Origin: Embiotoca jacksoni
Taxonomy: Eukaryota > Chordata > Actinopteri > Embiotocidae
NCBI GenBank assembly: GCA_022577435.1
Contig: JAKOON010000043.1
Coordinates: 655,001 to 719,000 of the forward strand
DNA length: 64,000 bases
Reading direction: 5' to 3'
How positions within the stretch are numbered: position 1 is the first letter of the stretch; each line of letters starts with the position of its first letter. Below are positions 1-15,000 of this stretch, piece after piece. The notes under the pieces are model-generated. The model made no database searches. It was given only the letters and a program-made list of their open reading frames with translations, and was not told the DNA's origin. A program made the position numbers and the translations under genes.

Positions 1-3000
1 GCCGCTGTTCTTCAGGAAGAGGAAGCCCAGCGAGGACTCCAAGAAGAGGCTGGAGTATCAGCTGTGCCGGGTAAGAAGACCTCCTGCTGCTCTGGGTCAC
101 GGCACCCCTCTGTCATATTGCTGCTGCTGTTTTTTTGACTGTGATTTTTGTATTTGTTTTATTGATTTAAGTCCCCTTCAACTCATGAATATGTCTTTCT
201 ACCGTTGAATGTTTGCGCTTCACTGTGCAGCGTTACGAACTGGAAGGCTGTTCCCACATTCGTCAGCTGAGGGGAAAGTTTCTCTGTGCTCACTGAAAAT
301 TGGATATTAAGGGGCGGGGCCTGTATTATGATTTATGACATCACAAATAGTTTCAAAGCCGATCCTGATTCAATGAAACTTAAAGTATTATGTCGAAACA
401 TAAAACTTCCAGTTAAACTTAAAAAATGAAATATATCTGCATGTTCATAGATTAGGATTTTTTAATGAGTGAGAAGGAGTAAATGACAATGACAAAAAAA
501 ACATCAGACACAAATTATTGTTCCAAGCATATTATATTATATTATATTATATTATATTATATTATATTATATTATATTATATATGTATATTATATACATT
601 TTAAAACATGTCTAGAGGGGATCTTTGATCAAAAATGCATCTCCCCAACTCTGGAAGTATTTTCAATGGGAACATAACATTATGTTTCTTTCCTGTATAA
701 AACAGAGAATATGTATTCCAAACCAGTCTAGTAACACTTCTTCATTCCTCCTCAGTCGAAGGAAGCCGGAGCTGATGACATCCTGGACATCTCAACCTGT
801 GAGCTCTCAGAGGTAATGATGTCATGGCTGCAGGCGAACTTCTCTGATTCCTGTCAAACATCTGAAAGCCTTTAGTATGTTTAAGAACAGGTTCAGTTGA
901 GCCAAATGTACTAATGAGTTAACTTAAACTTAACGTTATTTCCACTGTTCTGAAATATCTGTGTCCATAAATAACTTGTTGGTAAGTGTGCACCATTATG
1001 ACCTAACAATTGGTCTGTGGTCAAATATACACTCCAACAGAACTTCCTACAGAACTCCACCGACCGACAGACAGCTGATCCAGCTCTGCTCCATCTTCTG
1101 AAATGGGCGTCGTCTCAGATGATGATCGACAGGAAGTGATTCTTATTCTCTAACGTGTGTTTACTTGATTCCTCTCGTCTCACATCTCTTAGCTGTAGCT
1201 TCGGGCTTCAGTGGAGGCCTCAGATATGGAAATGACACGAATGAGGGATATATGGTGTTAAAAGAATGTAGTGATGAGTTAATTCTCCAGATAAGACTGT
1301 ACCATCTGATCTTCCACAGGTTCCCTCGAGTGCTTTTTCCATTTGCAAAGTGCTTCATAAGAAGGTAAGAATGCAACATAGAGCTTTGAAGTTGCTGCTG
1401 TGTTTAATCAACACTGAGAAATATTCAGGCCCCTTTACTTGTTCCACACTTTACTGTGTTGTGTTCGTAGATTTATGGATAAAACTACCATTTCTGCTGT
1501 AAACCTACAGTACATTTAAGTTTTACAAATTTGTTAAAAGTCAAAAGCTGAAATCTTGCATTACCAAAAGTATTCAGAGTCTTTTAATGTAACGCTCCAA
1601 GCTGTGATCAGGTACATCTGGTTAGCTTTCATTAGAACAGTCAATTTTCAGATCCAGTTCTTCCATCACCTGTTATGATAATACTTGCAAGATTTTTCAC
1701 ATCGGTCGAGACATCATTGGAAAAAATGCATCTCACGCATCTCATGTTGTTCCACTTATGTCACCACCGAATGCTGTTAGTAAAGAAATCTTCTCGTATA
1801 TGTGTTGAGGGGAGATTTTCTAGAATCAGAACAATGATGGTGAGATAATCTCCGACTGACTAAGCAGTTAGAAAAAATGTGCGCTTGGGGCCAATTGGGA
1901 AAAAATGACATTGTTTTATTAACTAAAGTCTTGCTTGTCTTTTAGACATCACGTTTGAATCATTTTAGAGATGATTTTTATGGGCATCTTATGCCTTTAC
2001 CTGACAGTGGCGGTGGAAACTGATAGGAAATGAGTGTTAGAATGACATCCAGCAAAGGTCCGGACAGCCACGACCTGATTCATACTGGGTTAAGGCTCCA
2101 TATAGTTTTGTAAATGAAAGATTTCAGGTTTTGACGTTGAATACATTGGCAAACTTTTCAAAAAACAGGATTTCATCTTGCCATTATGGGTTACTGAGTG
2201 AAGATTGAAGGGGAAAAAAATAGAAAATCTATCCATTTAAGATGAAATGTAGAACGTATGAAGTGAATAGTTCCTGATTCCCTGCATGCAGCTGCTCATG
2301 TCCTTCACTGAACGTCCTCGGTCTCCTTCAGGTACTTATCCTCCACAGCAATGAGCTGAGACACCTGCTGCCCAAAGGATGTGACCTCAGTACCCTCGCC
2401 ACTTTAAAGGTAAACAACAACCAATGGGACACTTGAAGTGTCTGTAAAAATTATAAAGTAGCACTTTAGGATTTGAAAAGATTATATACATACAGTTATA
2501 CAGACCAAAGTTCCTTTAGCAGGTAACGAGAACACATTTAAAATCTGCATGTTTGCACAATCAAAGTGAAGTTTGTGCTGAAAATGTACTTGACATGCTG
2601 TCGCTTGTTCAACCCTCATCCAACACACCATCACCTGCAGTTCATCAAGCCTGCTGCATCTCCACAGCTGTGACCTAGTGACTCATTTTATATGCTTTTG
2701 TTAAGTTTGTCTTTCAATTCAATTCAATTCAATTCAATTCAATTCAATTCAATTCAATTCAATTCAATTCAATTCAATTTTATTTCTATAGCACCAAATC
2801 ACAACACAGGTTATTTCATGGTACTTAACACATTAAAGTCTTTACAGCAGAACTTTACAATATTATACAGAGAAACCAACAATTCATCAATTCAACAATT
2901 CCCACATAAGCTAGGAGGGAAAAAACTCCTCTTTAAGGGAGAAAAACCTCCAACAGAGGGAAGAAAAACTCCCTTTAACAGGAAGAAACCTCCGACAGAA

Positions 3001-6000
3001 CCAGGATCAGAGGTGGGCGGAGCATCTGTTAACAGAACCAGGATCAGAGGTGGGCGGAGCATCTGTTAACAGAACCAGGCTCAGAGGTGGAGAACATCTG
3101 TTAACAGAACCAGGCTCAGAGGTGGGCGGAGCATCTGTTAACAGAACCAGGCTCAGAGGTGGGCGGAGCATCTGTTAACAGAACCAGGATCAGAGGTGGG
3201 CGGAGCATCTGTTAACAGAACCAGGCTCAGAGGTGGAGAACATCTGTTAACAGAACCAGGATCAGAGGTGGGCGGAGCATCTGTTAACAGAACCAGGCTC
3301 AGAGGTGGAGAACATCTGTTAACAGAACCAGGCTCAGAGGTGGGCGGAGCATCTGTTAACAGAACCAGGCTCAGAGGTGGGCGGAGCATCTGTTAACAGA
3401 ACCAGGCTCAGAGGTGGAGAACATCTGTTAACAGAACCAGGCTCAGAGGTGGGCGGAGCATCTGTTAACAGAACCAGGCTCAGAGGTGGGCGGAGCATCT
3501 GTTAACAGAACCAGGATCAGAGGTGGGCGGAGCATCTGTTAACAGAACCAGGCTCAGAGGTGGAGAACATCTGTTAACAGAACCAGGATCAGAGGTGGGC
3601 GGAGCATCTGTTAACAGAACCAGGCTCAGAGGTGGAGAACATCTGTTAACAGAACCAGGCTCAGAGGTGGGCGGAGCATCTGTTAACAGAACCAGGATCA
3701 GAGGTGGGCGGAGCATCTGCCTTGACCGGTTGAGGTGAGAGGAGAGCAGAGAGAGAAAAGGACAGCATAGAGAAGAACTGTTGGTGGAGACGACAAGCGC
3801 AGGACAGAGACATGCAGCTCCATGACGGGACATCTGGAAAAGAAAGAACAGAAACTACACGAGTGAAGGAACTGAATGGAGACAACAGATAATAAGAAGA
3901 AACTATGGGAGAGAAGAAGATGGTGAGGTATGAGTCAGTTAAAGAGTAGGAGGAAAGAAAAGAAGCTCAGCATGTAACGAGGTCCTCCAGCAGCCTCGGC
4001 CTATAACAGCATAACTAAGGGTTGGTTCAGGTCTACCTGAGCCAGCCCTAACTATAGGCTTCATCAAGAAGGAAGGTTTTGAGTCTAATCTTAAAGCTAG
4101 AGAGGGTTTCTGCCCCTCCAACACAAACTGGGAGCTGGTTCCACAGGGGAGGAGCCTGAAAACTGAAGCTCCGCCTCCCATTCTACTTCTGGAAACTCTA
4201 GGAACCACAAGTAGACCAGCGTACTGAGAGAGAAGTGCTCTGCTGGGATTATATGGTTCTATAAGATCTCTACGATATGATGGAGCCTGGTCATGTAGAG
4301 CTTTGTAAGTCATCAAGAGAATTTTAAATTCACCTCTTAATGGAAGCATGTAGAAAGTAAAAAGTATTGGGCCTAACACTGAGCCTTGTGGATCTCCATA
4401 ACTAACTCTTGTTTGTCTGGAAGACTCATTGTTGACATGGACAAACTGGAATCTATCTGATAAGTAGGATTTGAACCAGTTAATGCAGTTCCTTTAATCC
4501 TCGTAACGTCTTCTAATCTCTGTAATAAGATCGTATGATCAATCGTATCAAAAGCAGCGCTGAGGTCCAGAAGAACAAGTACAGAGACGAGTCCATTATC
4601 TGAGGCTAATAAAAGGCCGTTAGTAACTTTCACCAGAGCTGTTTCTGTGCTATGATGAACTCTAAAGACTGAAAATCTTCAAACAGATCATTCCTTTGTA
4701 AATGATCACAAAGTTGATTTGCAACAACTTTTTCAAGGATTTTAGAAATAAACGTCAGGTTGTAAATTGGTCTGTAGACCCTTTTTTTTTTTAATAATAA
4801 TGTTTCTAGACTTTCCAGCTCTGATCCTCCAATGGGAGATGACCTAGTGGCACATCACCTAGAAGAATGGTGCGTTTATGTGCTGTCATGTAGTTACAAC
4901 TGTCAGCCGCATTTATACCAACAAAACTTTTAGTCTCTGAATGCAATCTATGTGGCATCTGAATGATGAAACTCCGTAAACATGAAGAGAACTCCAGACC
5001 TGTGTTTCATGGTGCAGCAGCAACATTGAGCAAGTTTCAAATCTGTTCTACTAAAATGAACCGATGAGCCCGCTGGGAGGAAAGACTGACTTACAAATTA
5101 AACTGCCACTTGCATGAATAGTTAAAGTTCTGTTTGTAACCTAGGTTGTAACACAAATGATTTATTGGATTTATTGGACTGATGGTGAGAAACTCCTTCA
5201 TGTTCTAAATTGCTTCTCATGTTTCGTGTTGAGGTTTTGTTGCTTTTAAAAGAGTTCAAATCATCAGTTTTGCACAGAAACTTTCAATCCGGTCAAATTA
5301 GCAGGGCCACAATTTGATAATATTACTATTACTATTACTAAATATTATTAGTGTGCTTCTGAAAAGTGTCTGACCTCCACTTCATCACTAACGTACACAT
5401 GACCATCTACTTGCACAGGTTCTGGACCTGCATGAGAACAGACTCAGCTCGCTCCCAGAGGACATCGGGAAGCTGGTGGCTCTGCAGGTGAATCATTGAG
5501 CTCCACTCCAGATGTAGAGGAGCTGAGGGGGAATGGATGCACTCAACATCTTCATGTGACCATTTTAGATTCTGAACGTGGAGAAGAACTGTTTGAAGGC
5601 CCTGCCGGAGTCCATCGGGAGTCTGCACCTCCTGCAGACACTCAATCTGAAGGGTATGATGCCTGTTTGTCTGCAGGTCAGAGAAGTGCGGGTCAGATGC
5701 TGTTGATTATGTTTTTCCCGTTGCTGTATCTCTAACAGGGAACTGTCTCAGTGAGCTGCCCTCCTCCGTCGGTTCTTTGAGCAGTTTGCGCACCCTGGAT
5801 CTGAGCGACAACAAAATCCTGCAGCTTCCCAAATCTCTGGCCTACATCCGCACCTTAGAGGTGAGTCCTGGGTTTAACTCCCACAAATACAGGACGGCTC
5901 CAGACACTGAGTTGTCATTAATATAAACCATGTGTGTGCCGTGACAGAGCTTCACTCTTGATGCTGCCATGATGTCCTACCCGCCCGCGTCCGTGTCCAC

Positions 6001-9000
6001 AGAAGGAACCGAGAGCATCCAGCGCTTCTTGTGCTCCGGTACGGTTTGTTCTGCTCACTCTCTTTATCCAGAACTGAGTCCAGCGGCTCACGCTCGCCAC
6101 AGTCCGTCTTCCAGGACGGGACTTTTGGTACCAGATGTACAATTAGTTGCATCCTACCCAACTGTGCATGACCATGGACCAGAATGACACTTCAAGGTAC
6201 TCACTAACGCCCCCTGCTGTACATAGAAAGGGAATTTCATTTTGACAAATCACACTTTCAAGACATTAAAGGGATTTTTGAGGTTAAATCCATTTGAGGA
6301 GATGGATGATGGGAATCATCTGCTCCGGCCACGGGCACTGTAATGAGGAAGAATGTCCACCCAGTTCAGTGGACAATATTATTGGATTATCTTATTTGAT
6401 GATGCTTTTCAGAGTTGGGAGAGGAGTACTGCCCGCCGTCTCAGTATCTGTTGCCGGTGCTGGAGAGCGACTGTGCCCAGAGCTCAGACAGCTTGGACGG
6501 CTTGGATGAGGCGTGGCAGGTACAGCACATGTCAAACACAGAGTGGAGAGCGCTGTTTGTTTAAATGTTACTTTCACTATATTTATTGGTTTCTGTTGAA
6601 GACAATGAAAGCCTTATTTAACCTTTCCTCACTTTCTGTTGCAGAGCAAATTCAGTGACTACGAGAAGAGAAAGGTTTGTGACTCCATCAAACACCATTA
6701 ACTCTTAACTCTCTCTGACTTTTGTACTTAAAGCTGCACAAGTCAAACTTTTTTTTTTTATATATAAAGATGTTATGTGTAATGTGAAACTGGTTGCTCA
6801 CAATGACAAACCCACATCCATCTATTAGCTCATTGTTTTGCCCACAAATGAACTCGTGTGTTTCAGTTCACTCTCATCAGTGTAGTTTCCCACAGCAGAA
6901 ACAGCAGGGAGCAAAAAGGATTTAGTAAATCGTACCAAACAGTTTACTTTACTCATTTTTTTTTTTTTTTTTACTTTTAGGGTTGTGAATCTGCAGATGA
7001 AGCATAAAATATAGTTGTTTTTTATTCAGACTCATCCTTTTATTTTCTTCCATATCGTTTGTCTTTTACATTGATATTAGTCTTTATCTTACAAGTTTAA
7101 ATAATTTTTGCACTGCAGACCGATAGCGCCAACCTCAACGTGTGTGTGTGTGTGTGGGGGGGAGGGGTTTTCAGTGAAATTTGTTTTCCAAGACCGAGGA
7201 AGGTGCGTCATGTCAGCAGCAACCAGGTGGCTTTCTTCAACATTGGCAGGGTTGTGTAGTGTGAATTCGCTCTTCAGGCTCAGACTGTCAACACAGAGTT
7301 GTACTGTGATGTTTGAGGGAAACCTTCGATGCAAACGACCTGAACTGTGGCCAAATGCCACTGATATTGTCCAACATGACAACGTGCCCGCTCAGCAGTT
7401 TTTCCTCACCAACCCTACTCACCAGATTGGCTCCCTGCGACTGCTTTCTGTTCTCAGGGTTTGGGTTCATGATTAAAATCCCAACGTGCCTGCAGCTGAG
7501 GTCACACAAAGTCCCATGTGATGCTGTTATGAACAGTTGTTCCTGCCCTCTGCTCCACTGCTCAGCGCTACGCTGCGCTCCGTTCGTGCACAACAGGAAC
7601 TGCTTCGGACATATTTGATCGCCCCTCGTACCTTCACAGCCTCTTCCTTGTACGTCCGTCCTTTAGGAGCAGAAGCAGCAGGAGAAGTTGGCCTTCGAGT
7701 GGCAGCTGGAGCGGAAGCAGAAGGAGCACACCCAGCTTCTACTCATGAACAACTCCCACAAGGAAAACATCCTCAACTCGGTCCGACAGGTACACCAGTC
7801 CCTCACTCGCTCTTTTACTTTATGACCCACGATTTTATTGCATGTTTGATAAGTCGACAACTTCCCACTGAAATGGGATTCGTATCACCTGATAACGTTG
7901 CATTTAGATTCCTAGAAATCCTCCTTGCTCACAGTTCATGGTTTGGAGTTTAACTGATCTACATATGTTGTCTTTCAAGAAATCAGCTGTGAGCTGAAGG
8001 GACTTCCCACATCACTCTGCTAACACGGCTACACGTTCAGTGTTGAATGGAGCCTAATCTGGAATCCTTTTTATAGATTTTCACCAAATAGTAGGCTTGA
8101 TGCTGACAGGGCGCAGAGTTTAACATCCTCTGAACCAAGTGTGATCTCTACTTTATTGCTATAAGATGAAACTTCTCCTGTTTCAGTTATTATTCTGTCT
8201 CAGCTCCACAATGAAAGACACAGCTCACATCTACGCACACTTTTATTGTGATACTATTCTATTTTTACTTCTAGTAGTTTCATTTCTCTTTTATCTTTTA
8301 TATTTGTCATAATGGAATAATTAAATGTTATTGTATAAAAATTGTAAACATATAAAGTGCCTAAAACTTTTCCACAGTACTGTACAGTATGTGAAGTCTA
8401 GAAGTTGCCTGTCCATCACAGACAGACAGAAACAACAGACAGACAACCACTTAATGTGTACAGTAAATATACAGTCTACTGCTTGAAGCTGTGTCTGCGT
8501 ACACTGTATATCTCTGCTCTGCTCTGACTACGTAACGGTTTAATGGCATTCAGGATTCCTCAAAAAGCCCATTTTTAATGCTCATGAGAACATTTAATGT
8601 ATCTGTGTATTGTGACATCACAGACGTGAGAGTGTGGAGTCTGTGTGATGTTCAGGAGCAGGAACGAGTGGAGCTGGGCGTCACTCAGTGGCAGAGGGCC
8701 CAGGAGGCCGAGAGGCTTCTGGTGCTGGAGAAAGTCCGACAAGCTGAAGACAACATTAGCAGTCGCGTCAGCAACATGCTGATGGCCAACACCAGGTGGG
8801 GCTGGAGGAGGAGGCTGTGTTGGCTTGTAAAGAGTGAGTTAGATGGTTTAACCACACTGTGTACATGCAGATGAGTTTCTGCTAACTGCTGTGTTTTTAT
8901 TTGGATCTCTTTAGGCAGAAAAAGAGTGCAGAGTTTCTCCAGGCCATGGAGGAAGATCGGTGAGTGGAGAGACTACAGATCCATAACATCCAGATCTGTT

Positions 9001-12000
9001 ACAGCAGAAGAGATACGGGGCCTCCACCACTCATCACTCATCCAATTGATTTCCACTTAGCAGATTCAGCCTGTTTGTAGAACATTTTCCAAGGAAGAAG
9101 CACACAAAGGGCTTCCAGGGGAAGGAAAATGAAAACATACTGACAAGACGCCTTAAACACATTACAGAGAAGAACAGTAGAAACGGAAAAAAATCCATTC
9201 TGTAATGTAATTTTTCTAAGCCAAGGCAAATGCATCACTCGCAGATCGTAGTACTTTAAAACTGAGTCCTCCCATCCAGACTGGCTGTAATGTCATGTAC
9301 CCATCATAGCCAGTGGTGAAGTGTTTAGGTGGGAGGATATCTAGCGGCAACTAACAGTGACGTCACCCGTTGATGTTTGAATGGCCGTCATGCAGACTCC
9401 AGTTTGGAATTTGGCCAGCTCCATCTTGCTAGTCCCCAACTGTTAGGAGCTGGTAGTGACCATATTTGGACAAGCTGCGGGAGGAGCCAGCTGTGGATCT
9501 GACTGATCTGATTGGAAACCTGACGATACTACGTCCCGCCCACCGATAGCTGTAACCTGACTGCACCTTGAATCTTCTTTTCTAATGAATGAGGGATTAT
9601 TTTCAGATGGACCTCCAGAAAACTAATAAGAAGGAGTGACTTCAGCTAACAACACCGAGATAACTGATGGACACATTTTATTCACTTTGGATTTGATGAG
9701 AGAAGTTGAATGGGAGTCAATGGAGCCGGAGGAAATGTTAAACTTTTACACTTTATGGCACAAATACATTTCCATGCATGTAGATTATGTACAATACACT
9801 AATGATAATTTATTGAACTGATTTATATAAGAATCTTGACATTTATTCAAATGATGTTTTTACAGTTTACCAGGATTTTCAGCTGTCTGGCACCACAGTT
9901 CATGTTTATTGAGCATTGATTTCTGCTTCAGGATCCGTATGGAGCATCTGACTGCCATCACACAGGAAGAGGCCAGTTCACTGAGGAAGAGGGAGGTGGC
10001 AGGTACGTCTGTCTGCATACACCAGGTACACAGGTTGTTTAGCAATATCTTATTCTTTTTGTATTTGATTTCTCCAAAAACGTTATATGTTCTCTGCTTT
10101 TGATGCCCATCACTTCCAGTTGTTCATTCAGCTCTGCAAGCCTCTGTGGCATTCTCTTGTGTCTCCACAGTAAACAGTAGAACGATCATGTACTATCGGC
10201 ACAGTAAAACGTCACTACTTGTTTCTCTATGCTGCTATCACTTTTCACAAATCCATAAATGGATTTACCTGTGCATGTGCTCAATCATGAATTCATCAAA
10301 ACTTGCTTTAAATCAGGACTCAATCACTTAAATTAAAATAAGAGACAGCTTGATTCGTTAGTACTTTAAATACTCGTAATTGTTATTTATTCCAAAGAAT
10401 ACACGTTTCAGTTTTTATAATATGTATTTATGTTTAGGAATTAATATCTTATTTACACTTTTTTCATTCTCAAATACTGATATCGTTGTTCCCTTAAAAA
10501 CATCCAACATGAGTCAGACGCTGCCTTAAATGTTATCTTTTTATTTCATTGTCTTCTTTCCTTGTCCTTCCCTCACAAACAATATTCTCCTTTTCTTGTT
10601 TTCTTTCTCCACGTTTCTTCCCTCCGTGTTTTTAGCGGCCATGCAGACGATGCTGTCGGACAGCTGCACGATGATCCTCCTCCAGGAGGCCAGCGACTGT
10701 CGCAGACGAAGCCTGGTCTCCGAGGCCTGCAGGAGGTCAAACACTCCCTCCCACTAATACACAGACACCTGATCACAGCAGCTCACCTGATCACAGCAGC
10801 TCACCTGATCACAGCAGCTCACCTGATCACCTAACAAATGAAAATATGTCTTCTCTTCTCCCTTGTCCTGTAACAGTATGGAGAACCTGGACAGGAGGTT
10901 TGACAATATGCTGTCCCTCCAAGTTTTGGACAAATCTAAAGCCATTGCTCATATCTTACAGGAGGTATGTGGTGCCTGGGAATAACTTCATAGTCATGAG
11001 AGCTCGGTGGAGAAATCACACCTTTTTTGAAGCAGCCAGGCTCGGTGACCTGGTGTTTCCTGTGATTGTTGTCTGCAGGAGGAGATGCAGAAAGCAGCGT
11101 TCCAGGCGTTGCAGCTGCAGAAAGATGCTGTTCATGGATACATCCGCAACCAGGTCGGTGGAGCGGGTTGGTGCAGTCAACAGTGTTGTGTTAACAGCCT
11201 GGTTCCTCGGCCAATAAAAACTCAGCTAAAGGTTTAATCAAATCGCTGTCACTGTGTGGATGGAGAAAATGATCCTGGTAGAGAATCACTGCGATCACAT
11301 GGCATTGCCATTTTTCTTTCTCTTATTTTTCCCCATAGCCTGCTCATTATCTAACTCATCTTTACCCACGCTAACTAAGATGTCAGTGTACAGATTTGTA
11401 CTATTTTCCAGGTATCCAGTGGTACCCTGTGTAGTACTGTCACAAGACAGAAGTCCATTCCACCCACTCATCCTCAGTGTTTCCCTGGCTCAGCATTAAG
11501 CAGCATGTCCCCTCTGCCTGCTCGCTTCATGTCTGCTTCTCCACTGTCCCCAGATCAAGCTCATAGAAGGTGAATTAATGCAGCTGACTAAACTGGAGAT
11601 TAAAAGACGCAATCTGGATGCTGAGAACATGCAGGTGGGTGTCACTGCTTCCTTTCTTTGCCGTCCCACATTTACTAGATTTTTTTTTTTTTCTTCTTCC
11701 CGTTTGTTAGTTTATCATTTCTTTTGAATTTTTCCATGTTATTGCTCCATGGCAACAATTAAACATTGTACACACCGAGATTCAAGGAAATAAATCGGAT
11801 AGAAAGCACATTAAACATGAATTGAATTGAGCGATATGGTGGGTAAAGTATCTAAGAACTGTACTTAAGTAAACATATTATTTTGAAAAAAACAGAACTG
11901 AAAAATAATTTATTGATCTAAATAACCACTTGAACACTACTGTCTTTTTCCTTCCATCTTTCTTTGATGATGATTGATCTCCACTGCACAGGTCAAGAAG

Positions 12001-15000
12001 TGAACGTACTGGTTTCTGCACATCATAAAAAGTCTTGAAAAGCATTGAATTCAGTCCCTCAAAAGGTCTCGGATAGTGTTAAAGCGCTTTTATTTCATTT
12101 GCAAAGGTCTTCAATATTTCTGGGGGGGAGGGGAGGGATATGAGGTCTTTCAGACATGATGGAGTTTGGTCTTTATGGGGTTTGTATGTGAGGAGAATGA
12201 TTTTAATTTCTATTTCTCTGAATAGTGAAGAAGCTAATATTGTAGAAATATGATCTCTATCTGCATCCATCAGCATTCTCTCTGCAGCACGTTGGATCAA
12301 CTGGAGGCTTTTCACAGTTACTGGGACATCCTGATTTTTAAAGACTTACAAGGAATAACTTCAGTCTGGTCTGAAGTGACAAATGCATTGAATAGTTTTT
12401 CAGTCTGACAGGATGTTCCTGATTTTCATAATATTGTGTAGTTGAAAGAAGGCAGTTCTACAGATTTGCTTTGCTTTGAGTTAAAGGACATTAACAGACT
12501 CTGTGCTGTTGCTCCCTCCTCTCCTTGTTTGATGATCAGTCTTCTGACGAGTGTCTACTGTCACTGCTTCTGTGTGCAGGAGGTTCTGGTGGACCAGCGC
12601 ACAGCTCTCAGCGACTTACTGCAGCAGCTGCTGAAGCAGAAGCAGCAGAGGGAGCAGGAGCTGCGAGAAGTTCTGGTGAGGATGCAGATCAGCGCTCACG
12701 GTGTCAATGTCTAATATTAGAACTGCTGCTTTAAGTTATATTTACCTCCTTTCTTCATGTCAGGTTTACTTCAAAATGGAATTGTACTGACTACATTTTG
12801 TTTTGGTTAAATAAACTTAGTGAGACTTAATTGAAGAGTTCCATTTACTCAACTGAATTTAGAAATTACAGAAGTGTCTTGCACTTACAGCTTTACAAAG
12901 ATTTTGCAAACTGTACCTCATAAATATGATTTGGTGTCCCATAATTTACCAGAAAAGATGACATCACTTTGAGATGTGGGCCTCACTTATTAGCTATTTA
13001 TGTTTATGAATGTTGACGTGCGTAGAGTCTGGTTTATGGATATTATCTTGTAAGTGAGAATTTAGTGTGTGAACAAGTTCCTGTCCTGGAAAGATAATTA
13101 CAATGATATGCACCCACAAGTCAGCATAACTGTTGAACACAGGTGCTACCAAATACAGTTGAGAGGTTCATTTAAAGGAAGTGAAATGAAATAAAAGCAC
13201 AGCCACAAAGTGTGAGAAATGACGACAACGGCTGAGCCTTCGTGCAGGATTTATCAAAAGAAAACTGCTCAGAAAGAGTTTTCGTAAGACTGACTGATCA
13301 GCAGGTTCGTCTTGATCTGCGCCTGAAACTTGGTGAAAAAAAAGTCCTCATCTCCTTTGCTGTCTTTCTTATTCTGGGATTAAATAGAGAATCACTTGAT
13401 GTTTTTCAGGTGGAGATGGAGAAGAAATCTGAGACCAACCAGCAGAACTACTGGATGATCCAGTACCAGAGGCTGTTGGACACCAAGCCGCTGTTACTGC
13501 GCATGCAGGTAGAGTACAGAGCAGATCAGAGCAGGACGGACACACAAACATCTGGAAACTAAGTGTTGTGTTTTAACCTGCAGGAAGCAGGCGTTGAGAA
13601 GGAGTTAGTCAACCTGCTGTGCAAACTGTCCGCTCAGCACTACCTGCCCGTTCTGGCTCATCATCGAGTGACGACGAAGGCTCTTCGCCACATGAACTCC
13701 TCCGACCTGAAGAAGGTGTGACATCATCGCTACCACATTTCTATCAGTTTTCACTTTGAGATCAACAACAATGTGACCTCCAGTTTTAACATCAGAGATC
13801 ACCACGGAGAAGAGCTCTGCCTCCGCTGTCATCACAATCACATCATCAGCACTCGGTCATGATCAGGAGTTAAAATGTCCATCATGAAACTGTTAGAACA
13901 GTGAAAAACTATCCTCATAATCAGGGTTGCTCTTTATTTCACTTCATTATTTAATGTTCATGTCGGATGTGTTCTCTTCAGACAAAGTCATTTTATTTTG
14001 CCATTATTAGTCCGTAGAAACTGACAAATCCCGCAGGAGCTGGGGAAGCTGTTTCCAGGTTAAAGTGACTTTTATTGCAGCAAAATTCTCTTTTTATAAC
14101 AACATAGGATCAAATGCCTGCTTCCCCTCAGCACTATGTTTCAGCTCATTGTTTGCTGGCTTGTAGCAGGAAGCTGTTTGTTATGACAATGCTGTACTAT
14201 TCTGCTCATGAGGTAGTGAAGACCACAGCACAGCTAAAACTGTGCATATTGTTGCTGTCTGCTTCAAAGGTGACAGAATTTCCTAGTTTTGTTCGCAACT
14301 TGTTTCAAAAATAATGAGTGCATGTTGAACTAATTAATAAACATGCAGAATACTCAACTTTCTTGATTTCTCTGCTTTCAGCTTAGCATTAATGAAGTGG
14401 GGATTCAGAAAGCTCTTCTGAACTGGGCCCAGAGACGCCAGCCTGAAGGTCCGTTACACACAACTCAACATTATTAGAATATGTTGTTCACACTGACTAA
14501 TTGTTGGGCAAAGAAATCATCTGTTTCCACACTGATCACAGTCGCGTCTCATCAAACATGATCCCATATTGTTTCACAGATTTTTTTAAACATCACATGT
14601 TGATGACTCGTCCGTCCATCTGACTGTCCATCTGTCCATCCGTCTGTCTGTCGGTCTGTCCGTCTGTCCGTCCCTCCAGCAGCAGCTTGTAACACTGTCG
14701 AGCAGCAGCAGGAGGAAGAAGCAGAGGTTTGCCCGACAGCTCCCCCCCCCTCCTCCTCCCCCCTTCTCCCCTTTATTTCTTCCCAGCACCTCGAGCATCC
14801 AGATGCCTAGCTCACCACTCACCCCGGGGACCCCCGTCACCCCCTCGGCCCCCGCCCCCATGGAGGGACCAGGGAGCTCGGAGTGTGTGGTCTGCATGGA
14901 AACCGGGGTAAAGAAACGCCTTCGTAGTCTGATTAATAATCAATACTGCAACGGAAAGCTGCTTCTTTGTAAAACTTGTAGGTGTAATGTTTTTATGACT

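Larger units (their letters stand above)
1320..6519 (+). other. lrsam1: lrsam1 leucine-rich-repeat exons
   Basis: Exons 3-9 encode successive LRR units readable as [69 protein letters not shown] and [18 protein letters not shown], each with the LxxLxLxxNxLxxLP pattern. They are followed by an LRR-capping segment ([20 protein letters not shown] and [15 protein letters not shown]) that matches human LRSAM1. Most exon borders fall at repeat borders with phase 0. The repeats are the ligand- or bacterium-recognition part in the family. Confidence 0.9.
6645..13508 (+). other. lrsam1: lrsam1 coiled-coil exons
   Basis: Exons 10-20 encode a long charged helical region: [10 protein letters not shown], then [96 protein letters not shown] and a final segment ending [20 protein letters not shown]. 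The Gln/Glu/Lys/Leu composition and heptad-like Leu spacing indicate a coiled coil. Similarity to human LRSAM1 is continuous, with no frame break. Confidence 0.9.

Noticed and set aside
7108..7618. Overlapping frames of 97-122 codons in lrsam1 intron 10
   Set aside because: Open on both strands by chance; no recognised domain, and lrsam1 phases need no exon here.
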